Shown piece by piece: positions 9,001 through 14,282 of a DNA stretch of 19,253 nucleotides. Source of the DNA: Oscillospiraceae bacterium (lineage in GTDB: Bacteria > Bacillota_A > Clostridia > Oscillospirales > Oscillospiraceae); the NCBI GenBank assembly GCA_015068175.1, contig SVLA01000021.1, forward strand, positions 1-19,253, read 5' to 3'. How positions within the stretch are numbered: the first letter of the stretch is position 1; every line of letters starts with the position of its first letter. Below the pieces are notes generated by a model, which searched no databases, had not been told where the DNA came from, and was given only the letters and a program-made list of their open reading frames with translations. Both the position numbers and the translations under genes were made by a program.

Positions 9001-10016
9001 GTGGTATCCTTCAGGACGCCGTCGCAGTACACTTCATAGCTGACAGCCTCAGCAACAGCGGTCCATTCCACGGCCACCTTGCCGTCACCCTTGCTGGTGG
9101 CGCTGGTGAGCACGGGGGTGCCCAGGGGGAAGATGAAATCTGCGGCAGCAGGAGCAGCCGCTGCCTTGCCGGTCTCCCCTTCCCGATTCAGCACGGCCTT
9201 GAAGGTATAGGTGCCGGAAGCGGTGGGCTCAAATTCGATCACATGGCTGCTCTTTTCGCCCACGGAGCGTTTGCTGGCCACTTCCTTGCCGGCGGCATCG
9301 TACATGGTGACCAGGATCTCGTCGCCGCCGTCGGGGCCCACCAGGGCATTGACGGTGACTTCGATCTTGCCTTCGCCGTTATCTGCGGCGCTGACGATCT
9401 CCGGGGCCGCCACGGAAGACCATTCCGCCCGCTGGGCAGGGCCGGAACCGCCGCCGGTGATGGTGACTTCCACCTTAAAATAATAGTTGTTGCCGCCCAC
9501 GTTGCCCAGGAAATATGTACCTGCTTCGTCCACGGTCAGTTCGGAAATGTAAAGGCTGTTCTTGACGGTGTCCTCGCTGGTCTTGCTCAGAACAGTGCCG
9601 GTAGAACTGTAGATGGCCTGCTGGCGGCCCACATCGCCGCCCACCCACCAGACTTTGATCTTGGCGGCGCCGGTGGTCTTGAACATAATGGCGTTTTTGG
9701 TATTGTCGCCCACCACGGTACTTCCGCCGAAATTGATGCGGGTGGTGGTACTGTAGCCATCGTCGAAGTTCTTGTTGCTGCCGTCTACGCGGCTCTTTGC
9801 GCTGTAGAAAATGGTAAAGAAATCATCAGTACCGGCAGTCTCCGTCTCGCCGTCAGCCTTGGCGCCGGTATCGAAGGTTGCCACATCCTGGGCCACATCC
9901 AGCACATACTTTTCCCCGGCCGCAAAAACCTGCAGCGCGGTACCGGGCAGCATGCCCAGCAGCATGACCGCCGCCAATGCAATGCTGAGCCATCGATTCA
10001 GGATCTTCCTTTTCAT
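6042..10016 (-). CDS. Multidomain surface-anchored pectate lyase, PL9 type
   Basis: A 1324-residue exported enzyme predicted to cleave polygalacturonate by Ca2+-dependent beta-elimination. The ATG at 10016 follows GGGAGG at 8 bases and starts a signal peptide (1 to about 33, ending VFAA). In order: a beta-rich domain (about 35-188), two fibronectin-III-like domains (about 200-295 and 298-378), a carbohydrate-binding/lectin-like region (about 382-656), another beta domain (about 670-768), and a parallel beta-helix (about 770-1178). The helix carries the PL9 pattern: Asp947, Asp971, Asp972 and Asp975 match the Pel9A calcium ligands in spacing, and Lys1014 in NGNGFKMGG is the likely catalytic base. 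Then come a Cys/His-rich repeat region (about 1192-1250, ECECG and CADCG), a Pro/Thr linker, and a membrane anchor (1295-1318) with a Lys-rich tail, so the lyase stays on the cell. Confidence 0.9.
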   Translation of the reverse strand: MKRKILNRWLSIALAAVMLLGMLPGTALQVFAAGEKYVLDVAQDVATFDTGAKADGETETAGTDDFFTIFYSAKSRVDGSNKNFDDGYSTTTRINFGGSTVVGDNTKNAIMFKTTGAAKIKVWWVGGDVGRQQAIYSSTGTVLSKTSEDTVKNSLYISELTVDEAGTYFLGNVGGNNYYFKVEVTITGGGSGPAQRAEWSSVAAPEIVSAADNGEGKIEVTVNALVGPDGGDEILVTMYDAAGKEVASKRSVGEKSSHVIEFEPTASGTYTFKAVLNREGETGKAAAAPAAADFIFPLGTPVLTSATSKGDGKVAVEWTAVAEAVSYEVYCDGVLKDTTDKTEFTVTGLKVGKSYTFHVVAVRGNDRTTSNQMSATVTKDAQMTWGFTYYGPSTNAAGNGYTGSLNEDGKVTVFSTGGKGKIQPKSGDGVAFYYTAIPEKYNFTLRAKVTVDSWLYSNGQEGFGLMATDQLGVSGDSSSFYNNSYLAGCTKIEYRYEGDDESFKVYDVSFAGGTKYSMKLGLGVIERVGVTPKNQASFADSKAFETYSTTTTLEWAAGSWGKEAGTYNIVGNETSGNIEQTNLPLEVKTTFILEIQRNNTGYFVTYYDENGNVLCRQKYYDRDALNQLDEDYVYVGFFASRNATATFSDVQISTVLPKDDAPAEEKPVTKIDPTVTITSGAVSTSQEYEILVDTNVSGTITVQVDRGNVLENVPITGGQRYSGIINLKEYDDNEVRVLFKPDPDQDLGPDTVLSSSKEISATLTVFWYKGNHHAKAIYVSPDVDPIMGSRANGTKEYPYDLYTAVKVVVPGQAIILMEGTYKLPNTLRIERGMDGTADALIYMIPDIDAKTRPVLDFQQTGSGIVHGGDYWYFFGFDVTNSAPGQKGFQVSGNYNTLDQINTYKNGNSGIQISRMYGTDLKDYWPSYNLVLNCTSYSNCDPGYEDADGFAVKLTSGEGNVLDGCVAHHNADDGYDLYAKNETGPIGKVVIRNSVAYANGYLEDGTDAGNGNGFKMGGDSITGYHTLENCYAFYNKAKGIDSNSCPDIQVINCVSYNNGSHNVAFYTQVASKNTDYYADGLISFRNGDDKVFAGDVSVGEKISPQGTQQTSKYQGKTNYYWAGGSSVNAKGDKIKASMFVSLEFKGVARNADGTVNMQGFLELNDTAPDGVGVIGKGTPSAADIYDLEDDMEHNYGTEWTSDNDSYHWHECECGAKGHMEPHNFQWIIDAEATPTTPGKKHEECADCGFKRAAVSTYWENTNETVPPTTGGQEETEPTVPANPSVPGNTGSDNSGTVVAVVIVALLVLAAAAFAVIKFLLPKLKK

Positions 10017-10081
10017 TCCATTATCCTCCCTTTTGATCGGTCCGACGGGGCAGCCCCCCCTGTAAAGGACCCTTTGTAAAT

Positions 10082-10110
10082 GTTTTATCATATACATGTA
10101 ACATTTTCAA
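10082..10110 (-). promoter_or_regulatory. Possible promoter of the pectate lyase gene
   Basis: Minus-strand TTGAAA (10105-10110), 17-base spacer, TAAAAC (10082-10087). The -10 is a poor match. The leader between it and the ATG contains the short inverted repeat AAAGG-AC-CCTTT (10064-10075), which could be a regulator site. The assignment is tentative. Confidence 0.35.
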
Positions 10111-10205
10111 GGAATATTATGGATTATGCAGAAATTCTATGCAGGATGTTATAAAACGCCCTGAAATTTTTTTCGCTGAAAAAGAATTTTTTTAGCATTC
10201 TGCTA

Positions 10206-10234
10206 TTGTTTCACTTTCCAAAGTGTGTTACAAT
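10206..10234 (+). promoter_or_regulatory. Promoter of the TIR-Sel1 pair with a palindrome in its spacer
   Basis: TTGTTT (10206-10211), 17-base spacer, TACAAT (10229-10234). The spacer contains the perfect inverted repeat CACTTT-CC-AAAGTG (10212-10225), placed so that a dimeric repressor would block or a MerR-like protein would remodel the promoter. The region just upstream is AT-rich with T-runs (10165-10200), which may act as an UP-type element. Confidence 0.6.
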
Positions 10235-10265
10235 ATTAAAAATTATGCGTTTGGAGGGTCAGGAT

Positions 10266-11767
10266 ATGCCGCACGGGACCTATGAAGGCAGCGAACCTTA
10301 TATTTTTGTCAGCTATGCCCACAAGGATTCTGCCCGTGTTCTTCCTGTCATTGAGGGCCTCCAGGCCAAAGGCTTCCGGGTCTGGTATGATGCAGGCATC
10401 GAGGCCGGCACCGAATGGCCGGAGTATATCGCCGAGCATCTGATGGGTGCCAACTGTGTCATCGCCTTTATCTCCGAAAGCGCGCTGGAATCCCCAATTG
10501 CAGGCAGGAGATCTTCTTTGCCATGGATGAGCGCAAGCCCATACTGGTGCTGTATTTGGAAGACATCACACTCTCCCCCGGCATGCGGATGCGCCTGGGC
10601 TCTTTGCAGGCGCTGTATCGCTTCCGACACAAGACGGAAGAATCCTTCATCCAGGCATTGGCGGATGCCCGGATCCTGCAGCCCTGCCTGAATAGCGCTG
10701 TATCGGAGCCGACACCTGAAATTGTGCCGGAGATCATGCCGGAACCTGTGGCAGAACCTATACCGGATACCCTTCCGGAATCCGACAAGGCCCCGGATAT
10801 GGAAAAGGATCCCACCGAGACTGCCGTCACCCCGGAGGATGCCTATAAAAACGGCCGGGCCGCATATAATGCCCAGCAATACGAAGAAGCGGCCCGCTGG
10901 TACACCATCGCTGCCGAGGGTGGGCATGTGGAGGCGATGCGGCAACTGGCATACTGCTACAGTTACGGCCGGGGTGTTGCAACCGATTACAGCCTCTGCG
11001 TGCGGTGGTTTCGGGCTGCGGCGGAATTGGGCGATGCGGACAGCATGAAGGAACTGGCCTGGCGCTACGAGATCGGTAGTGGCATGAAGATGGACAAGGA
11101 GGCAGCCGTCCTTTGGTACCGCAGAGCCGCCGAAAAGGGGCACACTGTGGCCATGGGATATTTAGCCTCCTGCTACGAAAAAGGCAGCGGTGTGGCAAAG
11201 GATCTGAATGAAGCCATTCGCTGGCATCGGAAAGCAGCCGCAGCCGGGTACAGTTACTCAAGAGACCGGCTGAAGGCATTGGGATTTGATCCGTCTCCTG
11301 CAGCCTGCTTCGAAAAGGGCAAGCGGCTCTACGATGCCAAGGAATATGCTGAGGCGGTGGAATTCTTCCGTATTGCGGCGCAACAAGGTCACACGGACGC
11401 ACAGTACTATTTAGGTAACTGCTACTACACCGGCAAAGGTGTCGACAAGGATCCGGCCGAAGCCGCAAATTGGTACCGCAAAGCGGCCGGGCAGGGCCAT
11501 CCCGCCGCCCAATACGCCCTGGGTTTCTGCTATGCCCATGGTGCGGGCGTCAAGCAGAGTCATTCCATGGCATTGATGTGGTACAAAAAAGCGGCTGAAG
11601 CCGGCCATACAGCTGCGATCAACAGCGTAGCCTGGCACTATGCCTACGGCGGTGCCGCCGGTGTGAAGCGGAATAAGGAAGAAGCGATCCGCTTGTTTCT
11701 GATCAACGCAAACAAGGGCGACCAATACGCCATCCGGCAGCTTCGGGAACTGGGCTATAAGATTTAA
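10266..11767 (+). pseudogene. TIR-domain/Sel1-repeat protein gene 1, frameshifted
   Basis: Translation begins at ATG 10266 (GGAGGG seven bases upstream) with a bacterial TIR_2 domain: YIFVSYAHKD, VWYDAGIEAG and WPEYIAEHL, with Glu46 where TIR NADases carry their catalytic Glu. At a CCCC run (10492-10495) the frame is lost. The matching sequence (NCRQEI ... LGSLQALYRFRH) continues in the -1 frame up to the TAA at 11765-11767. Restoring one base gives 500 residues: TIR (about 10-141), a Pro/Glu-rich linker (142-189), then two solenoid modules. Each module is a TPR-like cap followed by three Sel1 repeats, ending in LKALGF and LRELGY. The intact paralogue downstream shows where the frame should run. 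It is either a decayed gene, a switchable allele, or a one-base assembly error. No canonical slippery heptamer was seen. Confidence 0.8.
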
Positions 11768-11797
11768 TCTATAAATAATACCGGGAGGTTTTTACAT

Positions 11798-13843
11798 ATG
11801 GCATTCAACATCTACGAAGGCGGCGAGCCTTACATTTTCATCAGCTACGCACACCGGGACATGGACAAGGTCCTGCCCATCATCCGGGGTCTGCAGAGCC
11901 GGGGTTTCCGGGTCTGGTATGACGCCGGCATCGAAGCAGGTACCGAGTGGCCGGAGTACATCGCCGAGCATCTGGCCGGCTGCGCCACCGTCATCGCCTT
12001 CATCTCCCCCGCCGCCCTGGCTTCCCAGAACTGCCGCCGGGAGATCAACTTCGCCATTGAGCTGGGCAAGGACCCGCTGGTGGTATACCTGGAGTATGTG
12101 GAGCTGAGCCTGGGCATGCGGATGCAGTTGGGTTCCCTGCAGGCCATGTACCGCACCCGCCACGACAGCGACGAAAGCTTCCTGGATTCTCTGAGCAAGG
12201 CCCGCTGCATCCAGCCCTGCCTGGGTGCCGTCGCCGCCGCCCACGAGCCGATTTTCTCCGAGAAGTTCTTCCCCACCCTGAAGGATCCCGAAATGCCTGC
12301 TCAGGAAGCCTATGACGCAGGCGTCAGCGCCCATAACGCCGGCGATTATAACGAAGCCGTCCGGCTCTTCCGGATCGCCGCCGAGCAGTCCCACCCTGAA
12401 GGCACCTGCTTCCTGGGTTACTGCTACGAGTATGGCCAGGGCGTTCCCGCCGATCTGGGCGAAGCCTTTGCGCTGTACCGCCGGGCCGCCGAACTGGGTT
12501 CCGCTTCCGGCCAGCGAAATGTGGCTCTGTGCTATCAGAACGGCACCGGTGTGCCCAAGAATGACGGCGAAGCATACCGCTGGTTCAAGGCTGCCGCCGA
12601 CCAGGGCAGCATCTCCGCATTGAACGACCTGGGTCTGTGCTACGAGCGCGGCATCGGCGTAGCCAAAAATCTGGAAGAAGCCGTGAAATGGTACCGCAAG
12701 GGCGCCGAGGGCGGCAACAAGCATGCCCAGCGGAACCTGGCGCTGTGCTACAAGTATGGTACCGGCGTAGCCAAGAACCTGAACGAAGCATTCCACTGGT
12801 TCTCCCAGGCCGCCGAACAGGGTCTGGCCTCCGCCCAGTGCGACATCGGTCTGTGCTACGACGAGGGCCTGGGCGTTGCCAAGGATGAGGCTGAAGCCGC
12901 CCGCTGGTATCGCCGCGCCGCTGACAACGGCAGCGTCCACGCCATGCGGAACCTGGCCATCAGCTACAAATACGGCCAGGGCGTCACCAAGGATATTAAC
13001 GAAGCCGTGAAGTGGTACCGCAAGGCAGCCGAAAACGGCCTGGCTTCCGCCATGAACGATATGGGTCTGTGCTACGATAACGGCAACGGCGTGCCCAAGG
13101 ATGAAGCCGAGGCTGTCCGCTGGTACCGCAAGGGCGCTGAAGCCGGCAACATGCACGCACAGCGGAACCTGGCCATCAGCCTGAAGACCGGCTCCGGCTG
13201 CGTCAAGGACGAAGTGGAGGCCATGCATTGGTACCGCAAGGCGGCCGACCAGGGTCTGGCTTCCGCCATGAACGACATGGGCTTCAACTACGAGCATGGC
13301 ATTGGTGTCAGCGTGGATCTGTCCGCCGCCGTTTACTGGTATCGCAAGGGCGCTGAAGCCGGCAACATGCACGCACAGCGGAACCTGGGTCTGTGCTACC
13401 AGAACGGCCGCGGCACCGCCAAGAATCCCGGTGAGGCATTCCGCTGGTTCAAAAAGGCCGCCGAGCAGGGCAGCGTTTCCGCGCTGAACGACGTGGGTCT
13501 GTGCTATGACGAAGGCATCGGCGTTCCCAAGGATCAGGCCGAGGCCGTCCGCTGGTACCGCAGAGCCGCCGACGAAGGCAACCTCCACGCCACCCGGAAC
13601 CTGGGTCTGTGCTACAAGTACGGCACCGGCGTGCAGAAGGACCTGGCCGAGGCTGTCCGTTGGTTCCGCAAGGCCGCCGATCAGGGCTTCGCTTCCGCTC
13701 AGCACTCCCTGGCGCTGTGCTATGAAAACGGCGAGGGTGTGTCCAAGAGCATCACCGAGGCCGTCAAGTGGTACCGCAAGGCTGCCGCCCAGGGCAATCA
13801 GAAGTCCAAAGAGGCCCTGTCCCGCCTGGGTTACTCCCTGTAA
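11798..13843 (+). CDS. TIR-domain protein with 13 Sel1 repeats (gene 2, intact)
   Basis: A 681-residue cytoplasmic protein. The TIR_2 domain (about 10-143) contains YIFISYAHRD, WYDAGIEAG with the putative NADase Glu46, and WPEYIAEHL. After a short linker comes a cap helix pair (about 168-195) and 13 Sel1-like repeats of 36 residues (about 200-672), ending in LSRLGYSL. TIR domains of this type often consume NAD+ or make cyclic-ADP-ribose-like signals; Sel1 solenoids bind proteins. That this pair is a sensor-effector is inference. Repeats 2 to 13 alternate between an R-N-L-A/G type and an N-D-x-G type. Codons strongly favour C-ending, host-like choices, suggesting good expression. GGGAGG (11783-11788) lies 9 bases before the ATG, and the gene starts 30 bases after gene 1, so they are probably co-transcribed. 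Confidence 0.93.
   Translation: MAFNIYEGGEPYIFISYAHRDMDKVLPIIRGLQSRGFRVWYDAGIEAGTEWPEYIAEHLAGCATVIAFISPAALASQNCRREINFAIELGKDPLVVYLEYVELSLGMRMQLGSLQAMYRTRHDSDESFLDSLSKARCIQPCLGAVAAAHEPIFSEKFFPTLKDPEMPAQEAYDAGVSAHNAGDYNEAVRLFRIAAEQSHPEGTCFLGYCYEYGQGVPADLGEAFALYRRAAELGSASGQRNVALCYQNGTGVPKNDGEAYRWFKAAADQGSISALNDLGLCYERGIGVAKNLEEAVKWYRKGAEGGNKHAQRNLALCYKYGTGVAKNLNEAFHWFSQAAEQGLASAQCDIGLCYDEGLGVAKDEAEAARWYRRAADNGSVHAMRNLAISYKYGQGVTKDINEAVKWYRKAAENGLASAMNDMGLCYDNGNGVPKDEAEAVRWYRKGAEAGNMHAQRNLAISLKTGSGCVKDEVEAMHWYRKAADQGLASAMNDMGFNYEHGIGVSVDLSAAVYWYRKGAEAGNMHAQRNLGLCYQNGRGTAKNPGEAFRWFKKAAEQGSVSALNDVGLCYDEGIGVPKDQAEAVRWYRRAADEGNLHATRNLGLCYKYGTGVQKDLAEAVRWFRKAADQGFASAQHSLALCYENGEGVSKSITEAVKWYRKAAAQGNQKSKEALSRLGYSL
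12396..13815 (+). repeat. Tandem 36-residue (108-bp) Sel1 repeats with a 216-bp super-period
   Basis: Thirteen in-frame copies, recognisable by CYxxGxGV followed by KDxxEAVRWYRKAA. Odd members from repeat 3 to 11 carry N-D or C-D plus GLCYDEG; even members carry RNL plus ALCYKYG. The DNA is closely similar between like members (for example around 13130-13160 and 13350-13385, both encoding GAEAGNMHAQRNL), which suggests expansion by copying of two-repeat units. Confidence 0.8.
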
Positions 13844-13857
13844 AAGCATAAAATTTT

Positions 13858-13896
13858 GCGGCACTTCCGTTTTGGAAGTGCCGCGTTTGCTTTTAT
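13858..13896. terminator. Bidirectional terminator between TIR-Sel1 gene 2 and feoA-like gene
   Basis: A perfect 11-bp stem (13858-13868 with 13874-13884), loop GTTTT, followed on the plus strand by an interrupted T-tract (GTTTGCTTTTATT) and on the minus strand by AAAATTTTATG. It separates two convergent genes. Confidence 0.8.
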
Positions 13897-14111
13897 TCCG
13901 CAATGATAATCGCAGCAGCAAGCTGCATATCGATGTTATACCGCCCATCCTTAATGGCGACGGTGCAATTGTTCCGTTTGCGGGCCACCACCGTAATGGG
14001 CTCGCCGCTGTAACAACCAAGCGAGAACAAGAAGGCGTTCAGCTCTTCATCGTCGGTGTCGACGCGCACAACGGTGTATTCCTTTCCCTCGACGGCATTA
14101 CTCAAATTCAT
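13893..14111 (-). CDS. FeoA-family protein
   Basis: A 72-residue SH3-like small protein. FeoA normally assists the FeoB ferrous-iron transporter at the membrane. The pattern seen is typical: an N-terminal LSNAVEGKEYTVVRV strand region, then LFSLGCYSGEPITVVAR (the L-x-x-L-G-x-x-x-G-x-x-I motif, about residues 27-44), and an end in MQLAAAIIIAE. AGGTGA lies just before the ATG at 14111. No feoB or second feoA is in the window, so it is a stand-alone copy and may regulate another transporter or a metal-dependent regulator. It has its own strong promoter with an inverted repeat in the leader, and converges with the TIR-Sel1 genes. Confidence 0.82.
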   Translation of the reverse strand: MNLSNAVEGKEYTVVRVDTDDEELNAFLFSLGCYSGEPITVVARKRNNCTVAIKDGRYNIDMQLAAAIIIAE

Positions 14112-14138
14112 ATGATCACCTGTTTCTTCCTAATGGAA

Positions 14139-14152
14139 TTAGCCGCAGCTAA
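14139..14152. promoter_or_regulatory. Inverted repeat in the feoA leader (candidate metalloregulator operator)
   Basis: TTAGC-CGCA-GCTAA sits just downstream of the -10, near the expected transcription start. The TTAG...CTAA outline recalls DtxR/IdeR-family boxes, which control iron or manganese genes. This is a shape match only; it could also be a small RNA hairpin. Confidence 0.4.
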
Positions 14153-14160
14153 CTATCCCT

Positions 14161-14189
14161 ATCATAACGGTCCATCCATGTTTTGTCAA
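14161..14189 (-). promoter_or_regulatory. Strong sigma-A promoter of the feoA-like gene
   Basis: Minus-strand TTGACA (14184-14189), 17-base spacer, TATGAT (14161-14166). Six of six and five of six consensus matches. Confidence 0.85.
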
Positions 14190-14221
14190 TCCCCCGATCC
14201 ATAATTTCTTTTACATTTTTC

Positions 14222-14249
14222 TTGTGTTTTCGACAGAATATGATATAAT
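14222..14249 (+). promoter_or_regulatory. Promoter of the CotH-type lipoprotein gene
   Basis: TTGTGT (14222-14227), 16-base spacer, TATAAT (14244-14249), 33 bases before the ATG. It is divergent from the feoA promoter; the two -35 boxes are about 32 bases apart. Confidence 0.65.
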
Positions 14250-14282
14250 GATTTGCATAAGTAGTAAAGGAAGTGTAGCACT

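Noticed and set aside
6297..10079. 1260-codon plus-strand frame opposite the PL9 lyase
   Set aside because: It is an antisense shadow of a GC3-biased gene; its composition is Gly/Val/Ala/His repeats, with no plausible start site.
10488..10502. Programmed -1 frameshifting joining the two parts of gene 1
   Set aside because: No X-XXY-YYZ slippery heptamer is in frame at the junction and no clear downstream pseudoknot was seen; a simple one-base loss fits better.
11792..14020. 742-codon minus-strand frame opposite TIR-Sel1 gene 2
   Set aside because: The periodic protein merely mirrors the Sel1 repeats on the other strand, and it would overlap the feoA gene and terminator.
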